The notes: a model not told the origin generated them from the letters alone. A stretch of DNA of 64,000 nt from Caulobacter sp. (GCA_028291055.1 JAQGIP010000067.1:1-64000), one strand, 5' to 3'; counted from the stretch's first letter, positions 17,796 to 27,507 are shown. Program-made: numbers and translations.

Positions 17796-18797
17796 CTATC
17801 GGTACGGATCCGCCTGCGTCAGATACCGCTGCACATAGTCGGTGATGCCGTCTTCAAGGGGCGTCATCTGGCCCGGATAGCCGGCCTCGCGCAGGCGGTC
17901 CATGTTGGCCTGGGTGAAGTACTGGTACTTCTCGCGGATCGACGGCGGCATGTCGTAATATTCGATCTTGGGCTCCAGGCCGGCGGCCTTGAAGACGGTG
18001 GCGGCCATGTCGTGGAACGACCGCGCCTTGCCCGAACCCAGGTTGTAGACGCCGTTGACGCCCTCGTTCTGGTGCAGCCATTCGACCACCTCGCCCACGT
18101 CGCGCACATAGACGAAGTCGCGCAGCTGGCCGCCGTCGGCATAGTCGGGGTTGTAGCTCTTGAACAGCCGCACGGTCTCGCCCTTGCGCACCTTGGGCCA
18201 GATCTGGGCGGCCACGGACTTCATGGAGTCCTTGTGCTCTTCGTTGGGGCCGTAGACGTTGAAGAACTTCAGGCCCACCCACTGGGGCGGGGCATAGTCG
18301 CGGGCCGCCTGGCGCGCCGCGAAGATGTCGAACAGGGCCTTGGACCAGCCGTAGGTGTTGAGCGGGCGCAAGGCCTTGAGGCTGTCGACGTCATCCTTGT
18401 CGTCGAAGCCCAGATCGCCGTCGCCATAGGTCGCCGCCGATGAGGCATAGATGAAGCGGCGCTGGCGGTCGGTGCACCAACGGAACAGATCGCGCGACAG
18501 GCAGAAGTTGGTCTGCACGATCTTGTCGGCGTCCGGCTCGGTGGTCGAGGAGATGGCGCCCATGTGGATGACCAGCTCGATGTCGCGCCAGCGCTTCTCC
18601 AGCCAGTCGAACATCTCCTCCGGCGGCACGAAGTCGCCGATCGGGTGTTTGGCGACGTTGCGCCACTTGCCCAGGTCCGCCTGACCCAGCCAGTCGCAGA
18701 CCACCAAATCCAGGTCGGGGTTCTCGGCCATCTTGGCTACGATGTTGGAGCCGATGAAGCCGGCCCCGCCGGTGACGAAAACGATGCGGCGGGTCAT
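17796..18797 (-). CDS. hldD: ADP-L-glycero-D-manno-heptose 6-epimerase
   Basis: A 333-residue extended SDR enzyme that epimerises ADP-D-glycero- to ADP-L-glycero-D-manno-heptose, the last step in making the LPS inner-core heptose donor. The Rossmann motif GGAGFIGSN is at residues 10-18, the catalytic Tyr-x3-Lys is in TYGWSK, and FNVYGPNE is a further family signature. The start overlaps the hldE stop by 4 bp, consistent with one pathway operon. Confidence 0.96.
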   Translation of the reverse strand: MTRRIVFVTGGAGFIGSNIVAKMAENPDLDLVVCDWLGQADLGKWRNVAKHPIGDFVPPEEMFDWLEKRWRDIELVIHMGAISSTTEPDADKIVQTNFCLSRDLFRWCTDRQRRFIYASSAATYGDGDLGFDDKDDVDSLKALRPLNTYGWSKALFDIFAARQAARDYAPPQWVGLKFFNVYGPNEEHKDSMKSVAAQIWPKVRKGETVRLFKSYNPDYADGGQLRDFVYVRDVGEVVEWLHQNEGVNGVYNLGSGKARSFHDMAATVFKAAGLEPKIEYYDMPPSIREKYQYFTQANMDRLREAGYPGQMTPLEDGITDYVQRYLTQADPYR

Positions 18798-20260
18798 TTG
18801 CTCTTCTCACTCATGCGGGCAATGGCGGCGGTGGTGGAATAGCCCTCGACGATCTGCGCCAGGCGCACGACGCCGCCCCACGATTTCACCTGTTCGGCGC
18901 CGACCACGGTGGCCTCGGTATAGTCCTGGCCCTTGATCAGCACCTCGGGACGCGCGGCCTCGATGAGGGCCAGCGGGGTGTCGTCGTCGAAGGGCACGAC
19001 CAGGTCCACCGGGGTCAGGCCCGCCAGCACCAGGGCGCGGGATTCCAGGTCGTTCACGGGCCGCCCCTCGCCCTTCAGCGCCTTCACCGAGCGGTCCGAA
19101 TTCACCCCCACGATCAGCCGGTCGCACCAGCGGCGCGCCTCGGTCAGATAGGCCACGTGGCCCTTGTGCAGGATGTCGAAGCAACCGTTGGTGAACCCCA
19201 CCTTCAAGCCGCGTTCGCGCCAGCGGGCGACGATCTCGACCATGCCGGCCGCCATCTGGACCTTGGCCTCGGCGGGAGCCATGCGGGCCGACAGTTCCGC
19301 CTCGATCAGTTCGTGCGCCGTGACCGTGGCGGTGCCGGCCTTCTGGACCACGACGCCGGAGGCCAGCAGAGCCAGTTCGATGGCCTCGCGGTATTCCGAA
19401 CCGGCGGCCAGGGCCAGGCCCAGCGCCGCCAGGGCCGTATCGCCGGCGCCCGAAACGTCGAACACCTCGCGCGGCTGGCCCGGGAAATGGATCACCGGCT
19501 GGCCGCGCACCGCCAGGCTCATGCCCTTGGCGGCCCGGGTGACCAGCACGGCCTTGCAGCGCGACAGGTCCAGCGCCCGGGTCAGGGCGGCCTCGACCTC
19601 CTCGTCCGTTTCGGTGGGCAGGTCGGTGGCGGCGGCCAGTTCGGTGGCGTTGGGCTTGACCAGGTCGGCGGCGCCATAGCGAGCGAAGTTGCGCGCCTTG
19701 GAATCGACGATCAGCCGCGCGCCGTGGGTCTTGGCGGCGGTCAGGCAGGCCTCGATGACGGCGGCGGTCACCGCGCCCTTGCCGTAGTCCGACAGCAGGA
19801 TGGTCCCCGCCCCTTCCGCCGCATAGCGCACCGCGGTGACCATCTTGGCCTCGATCTCGCGCGACACCGGCCGGGGGTCTTCGCTGTCGACCCGCAGCAG
19901 TTGCTGGCCGGAGGCGACATAGCGGGTCTTCACCGTGGTGGGCCGGCTGTTGTCGCGGATCAGATGGCCTTCCATGCCGCCGTCGCCGACCATGCGCAGG
20001 GCCTCGCCCGCCGCCGGATCATCGCCAATGACACCAGCCAGCGCGGCCAGGCCGCCCAGCGCCGCGACGTTGCGGGCCACATTGCCGGCCGCGCCCAGCA
20101 TGGCCTTCTCGCTCTTGCGGGCCAGCACGGGGATCGGCGCTTCGGGCGACGTACGGGTCACTTCGCCATAGACGAAACGGTCCAGCATCACGTCGCCGAC
20201 ACAGGCCACGCGGACGCCGCCGACGCGGTCCAGAATCTGCTGAAGGGCGCTTAAGTCCAT
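18794..20260 (-). CDS. hldE: Bifunctional heptose 7-phosphate kinase / heptose 1-phosphate adenylyltransferase
   Basis: A 488-residue fusion that supplies ADP-D-glycero-D-manno-heptose to HldD. The N-terminal PfkB-type kinase (residues ~1-320) has GGVRVACVGDVMLDRF and the catalytic DVSGAGDT. The C-terminal nucleotidyltransferase (~350-488) has TNGCFDILHKGH with the HxGH motif. The length is typical of fused HldE. It lies directly upstream of hldD with a 4-bp overlap. Confidence 0.96.
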   Translation of the reverse strand: MDLSALQQILDRVGGVRVACVGDVMLDRFVYGEVTRTSPEAPIPVLARKSEKAMLGAAGNVARNVAALGGLAALAGVIGDDPAAGEALRMVGDGGMEGHLIRDNSRPTTVKTRYVASGQQLLRVDSEDPRPVSREIEAKMVTAVRYAAEGAGTILLSDYGKGAVTAAVIEACLTAAKTHGARLIVDSKARNFARYGAADLVKPNATELAAATDLPTETDEEVEAALTRALDLSRCKAVLVTRAAKGMSLAVRGQPVIHFPGQPREVFDVSGAGDTALAALGLALAAGSEYREAIELALLASGVVVQKAGTATVTAHELIEAELSARMAPAEAKVQMAAGMVEIVARWRERGLKVGFTNGCFDILHKGHVAYLTEARRWCDRLIVGVNSDRSVKALKGEGRPVNDLESRALVLAGLTPVDLVVPFDDDTPLALIEAARPEVLIKGQDYTEATVVGAEQVKSWGGVVRLAQIVEGYSTTAAIARMSEKSK

Positions 20261-20336
20261 GCGGTCAGCCTCTGCGCCCTGACGTATGGGCGGTCAAGCA
20301 AGCGCGGCAAGATTTCATACAACCGTTTGAATGCGG

Positions 20337-21194
20337 TCAGGCGGCTTTGCGACGCTTGGCCAGGGCGTCGTATTCCAGCAACTCGGCCACCAACCCCTCG
20401 AACTGGTTCAGCGGCACCATGTTAGGCCCATCCGACGGCGCATGGTCCGGGTCCGGGTGGGTTTCCATGAAGACGCAGGCGACGCCCACGGCCACGGCGG
20501 CCCTGGCGAGCGTCGGCACAAACTGGCGCTGCCCCCCTGAGGTCGCGCCCATGCCGCCGGGCTGCTGCACCGAGTGGGTAGCGTCGAACACCACCGGACA
20601 GCCGATCTCGGCCATAATCGGCAGCGAGCGCATGTCGCTGACCAGGGTGTTGTAGCCGAAGGAGACGCCGCGCTCGCAGGCCATGACGTTGGGGTTGCCC
20701 GCGCTGGTGACCTTTTCGATCACATACTTCATGTCCCAGGGCGCGAGGAATTGGCCCTTCTTCACATTGACCGCCTTGCCGGTCTTCGCGGCGGCGACCA
20801 GCAGGTCGGTCTGGCGGCAGAGGAAGGCGGGGATCTGCAGCACGTCCACCGCCTCGGCGGCGATGGCGCATTGCTCGATCTCGTGCACGTCGGTGATCAC
20901 CGGCAGGCCGGTCACTTCGCGAATCTCGGCGAAGATCGGCAGGGCGTCGAGCAGGCCGATGCCGCGCTGGGTGTTGACGCTGGAGCGGTTGGCCTTGTCG
21001 AAACTGGTCTTGTAGACGAGCCCGATCCCCAGACGCTGGGCGATCTCCTTCAGCATATGGGCGGTTTCCAGCGCGTGCTGGCGGCTTTCCATCTGGCAGG
21101 GGCCGGCCAGGAACGACAGCTTCTCGGCGTTGCCGATTCGCACGACGCGCCCGCCGGGAGGCGTGATTTCGATCGTCGGGTTGGGTGCGGTCAA
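20337..21194 (-). CDS. kdsA: 3-deoxy-8-phosphooctulonate synthase (Kdo-8-P synthase)
   Basis: Condenses phosphoenolpyruvate with arabinose 5-phosphate to make Kdo 8-phosphate for lipid A-core. Signatures are [37 protein letters not shown] and [11 protein letters not shown]. The start is uncertain because there is no ATG: TTG at 21194 gives 285 residues, the family's usual length, while TTG at 21263 would add a 23-residue unconserved tail. Neither has a strong ribosome binding site. It follows the heptose genes, so LPS inner-core synthesis is grouped here. Confidence 0.93.
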   Translation of the reverse strand: MTAPNPTIEITPPGGRVVRIGNAEKLSFLAGPCQMESRQHALETAHMLKEIAQRLGIGLVYKTSFDKANRSSVNTQRGIGLLDALPIFAEIREVTGLPVITDVHEIEQCAIAAEAVDVLQIPAFLCRQTDLLVAAAKTGKAVNVKKGQFLAPWDMKYVIEKVTSAGNPNVMACERGVSFGYNTLVSDMRSLPIMAEIGCPVVFDATHSVQQPGGMGATSGGQRQFVPTLARAAVAVGVACVFMETHPDPDHAPSDGPNMVPLNQFEGLVAELLEYDALAKRRKAA

Positions 21195-21402
21195 GGTGAA
21201 GTCGTCCGTAATCCGTTGCGCCGTGGCCGCCGTAGAGGTGGCGTGGCGGGTGATATGACACAAGTGGCGACCAATGTGGCGAAAGGCCGTCCAGGCAACG
21301 CCGCTCCTTCGGGACCTCCGCCCACCTTCAAGTCGGGTTTGGGCGAGCGTGAGTTACTGATTCGCGTCCCGGCGCAGACCGGTGTTATGGTTCCGCTCAC
21401 GG

Positions 21403-22662
21403 ATGACCGCAACCAAGAGCGCCCCAGTGATGGAGACCGCCCGCTTGTCCCCGTTAACTGACGAGACCGCCGCTGAACTGCGGCGGGCGCCGTCTGCGTT
21501 CCGTACCGCCGTCCACATCTGCCTCAACCACTGGCGCGCGGGCACGCTCACCTTCGTCATGCCTTCGGGCCGCGAGATCCGCATCGAGGGTATCGAGCCC
21601 GGGCCCGACGCCCGGCTGCTGGTCAAGGACTACAACTTCGTCAGCCGCGCGCTGGCCGCCGGCGACATCGGTTTCGGCGAGGCCTTCATGGCGGGCGAGT
21701 TCGATACGCCCGACCTGTCGATGCTGCTGGAGGCCTTCTCGCTCAATTTCGACAAGCTCAACCGCCTGGTGTCCGGCAACCCCTTCATGCGGGCCCTGAA
21801 TGCGCTGGGCCATATGCTCAACCGCAACGACCGCAACGGTTCGGCGCGCAACATCCACGCCCACTACGACCTGGGCAACGCCTTCTATGCCCGCTGGCTG
21901 GACCCGACGATGACCTACTCCTCGGCCATCTACGCCCGGCCGGGACAGCCCCTGCCCGAGGCCCAGCGCAACAAATACGCCTCCCTGGCCCGCTCCATCG
22001 AGTTGCAGAGCGATCAGACGGTGCTGGAGATCGGCTGCGGCTGGGGCGGGTTCGCGGAATTCGCGGCCAAGGAGGTCGGCGCCAGGGTCACCGGCATCAC
22101 CATCTCCCAGGCCCAGTACGACTTTGCCAAAAAGCGCCTGTTCGACCAGGGCCTGGCCGACAAGGCCGACATCCGGCTGATCGACTACCGCGACGTGGAG
22201 GGCCAGTTCGACCGGGTCGCCTCCATCGAGATGTTCGAGGCGGTGGGCGAGGAATACTGGCCCACCTATTTCGGCAAGATCCGCCAGGTGCTGGCCCCCG
22301 GCGGCCGCGCCGGCCTGCAGATCATCACCATCCGCGACGAGATCTTCGACACCTATCGCTCCCGCGCCGACTTCATCCAGAAGTACATCTTCCCGGGCGG
22401 CATGCTGCCCAGCGAGACGCGTCTGCGCGAGGAGACCACCCGCGCCGGCCTGGAATGGAGCAACGTCGCGCGCTTCGGCCAGAACTATGCCGACACCCTG
22501 GCCGAATGGGCCAGGAGCTTCGAAGCGGCCTGGGACGATATCAAGGGCGAGGGCTTCGACGAGCGCTTCCGCCGGCTGTGGCGCTTCTACCTGAGCTACT
22601 GCGAGGCGGGTTTCCGCACCGAGCGCACGAACGTGATCCAGCTGGGGTTGGCGAAGACTTGA
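21403..22662 (+). CDS. cfa: Cyclopropane-fatty-acyl-phospholipid synthase family methyltransferase
   Basis: A ~419-residue SAM-dependent enzyme expected to transfer a methylene group to unsaturated acyl chains of membrane phospholipids. The N-terminal lipid-binding domain contains ARNIHAHYDLGNAFYARWLD. The SAM-binding motif is VLEIGCGWGGFAEFA, followed by the family motif ASIEMFEAVGEEYW. The start is ambiguous: GTG 21382, ATG 21403 and ATG 21430 are all in frame; 21403 is used. Divergent from kdsA; the ~200 bp between them should hold both promoters, but no clear -35/-10 pair was recognised. Confidence 0.93.
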   Translation: MTATKSAPVMETARLSPLTDETAAELRRAPSAFRTAVHICLNHWRAGTLTFVMPSGREIRIEGIEPGPDARLLVKDYNFVSRALAAGDIGFGEAFMAGEFDTPDLSMLLEAFSLNFDKLNRLVSGNPFMRALNALGHMLNRNDRNGSARNIHAHYDLGNAFYARWLDPTMTYSSAIYARPGQPLPEAQRNKYASLARSIELQSDQTVLEIGCGWGGFAEFAAKEVGARVTGITISQAQYDFAKKRLFDQGLADKADIRLIDYRDVEGQFDRVASIEMFEAVGEEYWPTYFGKIRQVLAPGGRAGLQIITIRDEIFDTYRSRADFIQKYIFPGGMLPSETRLREETTRAGLEWSNVARFGQNYADTLAEWARSFEAAWDDIKGEGFDERFRRLWRFYLSYCEAGFRTERTNVIQLGLAKT

Positions 22663-22778
22663 AGCCCCTCTTGCCCCCGATCGCGGCTTTCAGGAAAACT
22701 GGGGTTGCGAACTGCCTGCGCACAACGATTTAGGTGGGATCGACGCCCGCGCCCGGGCGCGCGCCCCGGAACCCCTGC

Positions 22779-23783
22779 ATGACCGTCGCCGACAGTGTCC
22801 TCGCCGCCATCGGCAACACCCCGCTGATCCGGCTGCATCATGCGAGCGAGGCCACCGGCTGCGAGATACTGGGCAAGGCGGAGTTCATGAACCCGGGCCA
22901 GTCGGTCAAGGACCGCGCGGCGCTGGGCATCATCCGCGACGCCGAGGCCAGCGGCCTGCTGCGCCCAGGCGGGCGCATTGTGGAGGGCACGGCGGGCAAC
23001 ACCGGCATCGGCCTGGCCATGGTCGCCTCGGCGCTCGGCTACAAGACCACCATCGTCATCCCGCGCACCCAGAGCCAGGAGAAGAAGGACGCCATCCGCC
23101 TGCTGGGCGCGGAGCTGGTGGAGGTGGACGCGGTCCCCTACTCCAACCCCGACAACTACGTGAAGTATTCCGGCCGCCTGGCCGAACAGCTGGCTAAGAC
23201 CGAACCCGGCGGCGCCATCTGGGCCAACCAGTTCGACAACACCGCCAACCGTGACGCCCACTATCAGACCACCGGCCCGGAGATCTGGGAGCAGACGGAC
23301 GGCAAGGTCGACGGCTTCATCTGCGCCGTGGGTTCCGGCGGCACCCTGGCGGGCGTGGCGGCCTATCTGCGCGAGAAGAAGCCCGGCGTGGCCATCGGCC
23401 TGGCCGACCCGCACGGCGCGGCCCTCTACAACTGGTATGCCAACGGCGAGCTCAAATCCGAGGGGACCTCGATCACCGAGGGTATCGGCCAGGGCCGCAT
23501 CACCGCCAACCTCGAAGGCCTCAAGATCGACTACCCCTACCGCATCGCCGACGAGGAGATGCTGGACGTGGTCTTCGGCCTGGTCGAGCAGGAAGGCCTG
23601 TGCCTGGGCGGCTCGACCGGCATCAATGTCGCCGGCGCCATCCACATGGCGCGCGCGATGGGGCCCGGACACACCATCGTGACGGTGTTGTGCGACCACG
23701 GATCACGCTATCAAAGCAAGCTGTTCAATCCCGCCTTCCTGAAGGAACGCGGCCTGCCGACCCCGGGTTGGCTGGAAAAATAA
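22779..23783 (+). CDS. cysK: Cysteine synthase A (O-acetylserine sulfhydrylase)
   Basis: A 334-residue PLP enzyme making cysteine from O-acetylserine and sulfide. The PLP lysine is in GQSVKDRAAL, the substrate loop is EGTAGNTGIGLA, and the PLP phosphate site is the Gly-rich VGSGGTLAG. The N-terminal IGNTPLIRL is the family signature. The ATG at 22779 is chosen; the upstream frame is not conserved. The next gene, a sulfurtransferase, starts 14 bp downstream, so the two probably form an operon. Confidence 0.95.
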   Translation: MTVADSVLAAIGNTPLIRLHHASEATGCEILGKAEFMNPGQSVKDRAALGIIRDAEASGLLRPGGRIVEGTAGNTGIGLAMVASALGYKTTIVIPRTQSQEKKDAIRLLGAELVEVDAVPYSNPDNYVKYSGRLAEQLAKTEPGGAIWANQFDNTANRDAHYQTTGPEIWEQTDGKVDGFICAVGSGGTLAGVAAYLREKKPGVAIGLADPHGAALYNWYANGELKSEGTSITEGIGQGRITANLEGLKIDYPYRIADEEMLDVVFGLVEQEGLCLGGSTGINVAGAIHMARAMGPGHTIVTVLCDHGSRYQSKLFNPAFLKERGLPTPGWLEK

Positions 23784-23797
23784 CCGAGAGCGCGCGC

Positions 23798-24649
23798 ATG
23801 TCCGACGTCGATCCCCTCGTCTCCACCGCCTGGCTGCAGGACCACTTGGGGGCGCCCGACGTGCGCATCGTCGACGCCAGCTGGTTCCTTCCCGACGAGC
23901 AGCGCGACGGCAGGCACGAGTACGCCCTGGCCCACATCCCCGGCGCGCTGTTCTTCGACATCGACGAGATCGCCGATGACACCAACCCCCTGCCCCACAT
24001 GCTGCCGTCGCCGGCCAGGTTCGCCAGCCGCATGCGCCAGATGGGCCTCGGCGACGGCACGCGCATCGTCGTCTATGACGCCAAGGGTATGTTCTCCGCG
24101 CCCCGGGTCTGGTGGACCTTCCGCGCCATGGGTCACGAGGACGTCGTCGTGCTGGACGGCGGCCTGCCCAAATGGATCGCCGAGGGCCGCCCCGTGGAAG
24201 ACGGCCTGCCGCCGCCGCGCGAACGCCATTTCACGGTCCGCTATCAGTCCGACCTGGTGCGCAACATCGATCAGGTGAAGGGCGCGCTGAGCGCCGGCCG
24301 CGAACAGATCGTCGACGCCCGCCCGGCCGCGCGCTTCACCGCCGAGTCGCCGGAGCCCCGGCCCGGCCTGCGGGGCGGCCATATGCCCGGAGCGCGCAGC
24401 GTGCCGGCCTCCTCGCTGCTGGCGCCCGACGGCGTGATGCTGTCGAAGGACAAGCTCAAGGCCCTGTTCGAGGCGGCCGGGGTGGATCCCTCCCGGCCGG
24501 TGATCGCCACCTGCGGCTCGGGCGTGTCCGCCGCGACGATCGCCCTGGCGCTGGCGCGTATGGGCCGGCCCCGCACGGCGGTCTATGACGGGTCCTGGAC
24601 CGAATGGGGCGGCCTCGCCGACACGCCGGTGGTCACCGGCCCCGCCTGA
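23798..24649 (+). CDS. sseA: 3-mercaptopyruvate/thiosulfate sulfurtransferase (SseA-like)
   Basis: A 283-residue protein with two rhodanese domains. The N-terminal inactive one contains VRIVDASWFLP and the active C-terminal one ends in ATCGSGVSA. CGSGV[ST]A is typical of mercaptopyruvate rather than thiosulfate sulfurtransferases. It moves sulfane sulfur from a cysteine-derived donor, which fits its place 14 bp behind cysK. It ends 3 bp before the stop of the convergent substrate-binding protein gene. Confidence 0.93.
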   Translation: MSDVDPLVSTAWLQDHLGAPDVRIVDASWFLPDEQRDGRHEYALAHIPGALFFDIDEIADDTNPLPHMLPSPARFASRMRQMGLGDGTRIVVYDAKGMFSAPRVWWTFRAMGHEDVVVLDGGLPKWIAEGRPVEDGLPPPRERHFTVRYQSDLVRNIDQVKGALSAGREQIVDARPAARFTAESPEPRPGLRGGHMPGARSVPASSLLAPDGVMLSKDKLKALFEAAGVDPSRPVIATCGSGVSAATIALALARMGRPRTAVYDGSWTEWGGLADTPVVTGPA

Positions 24650-24652
24650 CCC

Positions 24653-25753
24653 CTACCGGAACGGCGGCGCGTAGTGCAGGCCGGGCGGCGTGGCGTTCCA
24701 CAACGCGTTCTGGCCTCGCCTTAAGCGTAGCGCTGAGGGCATGCCCAGATTGCGGTCGAAGATCTCGCCGTAGTTGCCCACCTGGCGCACCGCGTTGAAG
24801 GCCCAGGCGTCGTCCAGTCCCAGCAGGGCGCCATAGCCCGGCTCGGCCCCCAGCAGCCGCCGCACCTCGCCGCTGGCGCTGGCCTTGCGGTCGGCCTCGG
24901 CGGTCTTGGATGTGACCCCGTGCTCCTCGGCCAGGATCAGGGCGTTCAGCGTCCAGCGCACGATGTCGGTCCAGGCGGTGTCGTCCTGGCGCACCACGGG
25001 GCCCAGCGCTTCCTTGGAGATGACGTCCGGCAGGATCTCGTGCTCGGTCGGATTGGCCAGTAGCGAGCGCGCGGCGGCCAGCGCCGAGATGTCCGCCGTC
25101 AGGGCGTCACAGGCCTCGCGCTCATAGGCCGCGCGCGCCTCGTCGGCGCTCGGGAAGACCACGGCCGTATAGGCGCCATGGCCCCGGAAATAGTCGTCGA
25201 GGTTGGCCTTGCTGGTCGACCCCGACTGCACGCAGATCTTCGCGCCATGCAGCTCCGCCGCGCTCTGCAGGTTCAGCGCCTTGCGGGCCAGGAAGCCCTG
25301 GCCGTCGTAATAGCTGACGCCCGCGAACTCGACCCCCTGGCCCGCGTCGCGGGTGAAGGTCCAGGAGGTGTTGCGAGATAGCACATCGACCCTGCCCGAT
25401 TTCAGCGCCCCGATCCGCTCGGCGTTGCCCAGCGGCACGAAGTTCACCGCGTCGGCCTTGCCCAGGGTGGCGGCCGCCAGCGCGCGGCAGAAGTCCACGT
25501 CGAACCCGCGCCATTGCCCGCGCTCGTCCTGGAAGGCGAACCCCGCCAGCCCCGAATTGACCCCGCAATTCAGCCGCCCCCGCGCCTTGAGCGCCGCCAG
25601 CGTCGGGCTGGCCGTGGCCTTCAGCGGCACGGTGTCGTCCGCCGCGGCCCTCACCGGCGGCGCGGCGGCTTCCGGGGCAGCGGGCGCGGAGGGGCCACAG
25701 GCGCTGAGCGCGCTGAACGCCAGCATCACGGCGGCTAGGCCCGAAACACGCAT
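24653..25753 (-). CDS. Amino-acid ABC transporter substrate-binding lipoprotein (AapJ-like)
   Basis: A 366-residue extracytoplasmic binding protein. The start at 25753 gives a lipoprotein signal peptide ending in the lipobox LSAC near residue 19. The bacterial extracellular solute-binding family 3 signature is seen as GFDVDFCRALAAATLG, with a C-terminal VRQVGNYGEIFDRNLG typical of the general amino acid (AapJ) group. No permease or ATPase genes are nearby, so it is an orphan. Flanked by cysK-sseA and metC, it may bind a sulfur amino acid; this is inference from position only. Confidence 0.88.
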   Translation of the reverse strand: MRVSGLAAVMLAFSALSACGPSAPAAPEAAAPPVRAAADDTVPLKATASPTLAALKARGRLNCGVNSGLAGFAFQDERGQWRGFDVDFCRALAAATLGKADAVNFVPLGNAERIGALKSGRVDVLSRNTSWTFTRDAGQGVEFAGVSYYDGQGFLARKALNLQSAAELHGAKICVQSGSTSKANLDDYFRGHGAYTAVVFPSADEARAAYEREACDALTADISALAAARSLLANPTEHEILPDVISKEALGPVVRQDDTAWTDIVRWTLNALILAEEHGVTSKTAEADRKASASGEVRRLLGAEPGYGALLGLDDAWAFNAVRQVGNYGEIFDRNLGMPSALRLRRGQNALWNATPPGLHYAPPFR

Positions 25754-25845
25754 CACCCTGAACGCCCACGGCTTGATCGGCGCCACGGCAGCGCCCAACC
25801 TTAGGGCCCAAGTTTCGCTCCCCCCGACCGGTCGCCGCAACCCGC

Positions 25846-27003
25846 ATGGACGAAGAAACCCGCCTAATCCGCGCCGGCAAGCCGCCCGGACGTGCTTTGA
25901 GGACCGTGGCGCCGCCGATCCAGCGCGGTTCGACCGTGCTGCTGCCCACCGCCGCCGACCTCTATGACGAGCGCCAGCAGACCTATGGCCGCCAGGGCCT
26001 GGCCACCCAGGACGCGCTTCGCGACGCGCTCGCCGAGCTTGAGGGCGGCAAGAGCGCGCAACTCTACCCGTCCGGCATCGCGGCGCTGAGCGGCGCCATG
26101 CTGGCCGTGCTCAAGGCCGGCGACGAGGTGCTGGCCGCCGACTGCGTCTACAGGCCCACGCGGCGCTTCTGCGACACCGTGCTCAAGCGCTTCGGGGTGA
26201 ACACCCGCTACTACCCCGGCGACCTCGCCCCGGCCGAGCTCCTGGCCATGGCCGGCCCCGCCACTCGATTGATCGTGATGGAATCGCCCGGCTCGCTGAC
26301 CTTCGAGATGCAGGATGTGGCCGCCATCGCCGCCCGGGCGCGGGAGAAGGGCATCTTGACCCTGATCGACAACACCTGGGCAGCGGGCCTGCTGTTCAAG
26401 CCGCTGGTCCACGGCGTCGATCTCAGCGTCCAGTCCCTGACCAAATATGTCGGCGGCCATTCCGACGTCTTCATGGGCGCGGCGGTCACCGCCAACGACG
26501 CCATCGGCCGCCAGCTGACCGCCGGCATCCACGAGATGGGCTGGTCCGTCTCCCCCGACGACGCCTATCAGATGCTCCGGGGCCTTCGCACCCTGCCCAC
26601 CCGCATGGAGCGCCATGGCCGCAACGGCCTGGAAGTGGCCCACTGGCTCAAGGCCCAGCCGGAGGTCGTGCGCCTGCTCCACCCCGCCCTGCCCGGCTCC
26701 GTCGGCCACGACCTGTGGGCGCGTGACTACAGCGGCGCCTGCGGCCTGTTCGGTTTCATCCTGCGCCCTGGCCCGCCAAAGGCCGTCGAGGCCCTGCTCG
26801 ACACCCTCACCCTGTTCGGCCTCGGCTTCTCCTGGGGCGGCTTTGAAAGCCTGGCCATCCACTGCGACCCGCAACTCGGCCGCCGCCAGTTTCCGCCCAA
26901 TCTTGAGGGGCCGCTGGTGCGGCTGCATGTGGGGCTTGAAAGTCCCGCTGACCTGATCGCCGATCTGCGCTGCGGACTGGACGCATTCAACGCCCTCGCC
27001 TGA
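25846..27003 (+). CDS. metC: Cystathionine beta-lyase
   Basis: A 385-residue Cys/Met-metabolism PLP enzyme that splits cystathionine to homocysteine, pyruvate and ammonia. The PLP lysine is in SLTKYVGGHSD; YPSGIAALSGAML and DNTWAAGLLFKPL are further family signatures. Position-specific features agree better with MetC-type beta-lyases than with gamma-synthases, but substrate choice in this family is hard to read. It is divergent from the substrate-binding protein gene over 92 bp. Confidence 0.9.
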   Translation: MDEETRLIRAGKPPGRALRTVAPPIQRGSTVLLPTAADLYDERQQTYGRQGLATQDALRDALAELEGGKSAQLYPSGIAALSGAMLAVLKAGDEVLAADCVYRPTRRFCDTVLKRFGVNTRYYPGDLAPAELLAMAGPATRLIVMESPGSLTFEMQDVAAIAARAREKGILTLIDNTWAAGLLFKPLVHGVDLSVQSLTKYVGGHSDVFMGAAVTANDAIGRQLTAGIHEMGWSVSPDDAYQMLRGLRTLPTRMERHGRNGLEVAHWLKAQPEVVRLLHPALPGSVGHDLWARDYSGACGLFGFILRPGPPKAVEALLDTLTLFGLGFSWGGFESLAIHCDPQLGRRQFPPNLEGPLVRLHVGLESPADLIADLRCGLDAFNALA

Positions 27004-27008
27004 AGCCC

Positions 27009-27085
27009 TGGCGCGCCCTGCTGGGTTCGAACCAGCAACCCCCGACTTAGAAGGTCGGTGCTCTATCCAGTTGAGCTAAGGGCGC
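27009..27085 (-). tRNA. tRNA-Arg (TCT)
   Basis: A full 77-nt cloverleaf on the minus strand. The acceptor GCGCCCT pairs with AGGGCGC, the D-arm has AGCTCAACTGGATAGAGC, the anticodon loop CTTCTAA gives TCT, and the T-loop is GGTTCGAACC. CCA is encoded at 27009-27011. It lies 13 bp downstream of the complex I subunit gene. Confidence 0.97.
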
Positions 27086-27098
27086 CTTGGAGTTCGGC

Positions 27099-27404
27099 TT
27101 AGTGCGTCCAGGGGAATTTACGGCCCGGGACGAAGTTGTCGGCATAGGCCTTGATGATCCGCTTGGGATCCTTGGCCGGGAACAGCTGGAACGAGATGCC
27201 GTGCTTCTGGGCATAGGCCACGGCCTCGTCGGAGGTCTCGAACTGCAGTCTCACCTGGCCGTTCATGTCGCTGGACTGGGTCCAGCCCATCAGCCGGTCA
27301 GGGTTGCGGGCAGAAGCCGGCTCGAATTCCAACAGCCAATCCTGCGTCTTGGCCTTGCCGGACTGCATGGCGGTCTTGGACGGACGATAGATGCGCGCGA
27401 GCAT
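27099..27404 (-). CDS. NADH dehydrogenase accessory subunit, NDUFS4/18-kDa type
   Basis: A 101-residue protein of the ETC complex I subunit (NDUFS4) family, a supernumerary subunit shared by alphaproteobacteria and mitochondria. It opens with ARIYRPSKTAMQSGKAKTQ, has the core WTQSSDMNGQVRLQF and ends with FVPGRKFPWTH. The main nuo operon is not in the window, which is usual for this gene. It sits between two tRNA genes on the same strand. Confidence 0.93.
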   Translation of the reverse strand: MLARIYRPSKTAMQSGKAKTQDWLLEFEPASARNPDRLMGWTQSSDMNGQVRLQFETSDEAVAYAQKHGISFQLFPAKDPKRIIKAYADNFVPGRKFPWTH

Positions 27405-27430
27405 GGGGCCCTCTTGAAGTCTAATTCCGA

Positions 27431-27507
27431 TGGTCGGGGCGGCAGGATTTGAACCTGCGACCCCCTGGTCCCAAACCAGGTGCGCTACCAGACTGCGCTA
27501 CGCCCCG
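27431..27507 (-). tRNA. tRNA-Pro (TGG)
   Basis: A 77-nt cloverleaf on the minus strand. The acceptor CGGGGCG pairs fully with CGCCCCG, the anticodon loop TTTGGGA gives TGG, and the T-arm is GCAGGTTCAAATCCTGC. CCA is encoded at 27431-27433. No clear promoter was seen upstream. Confidence 0.97.
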
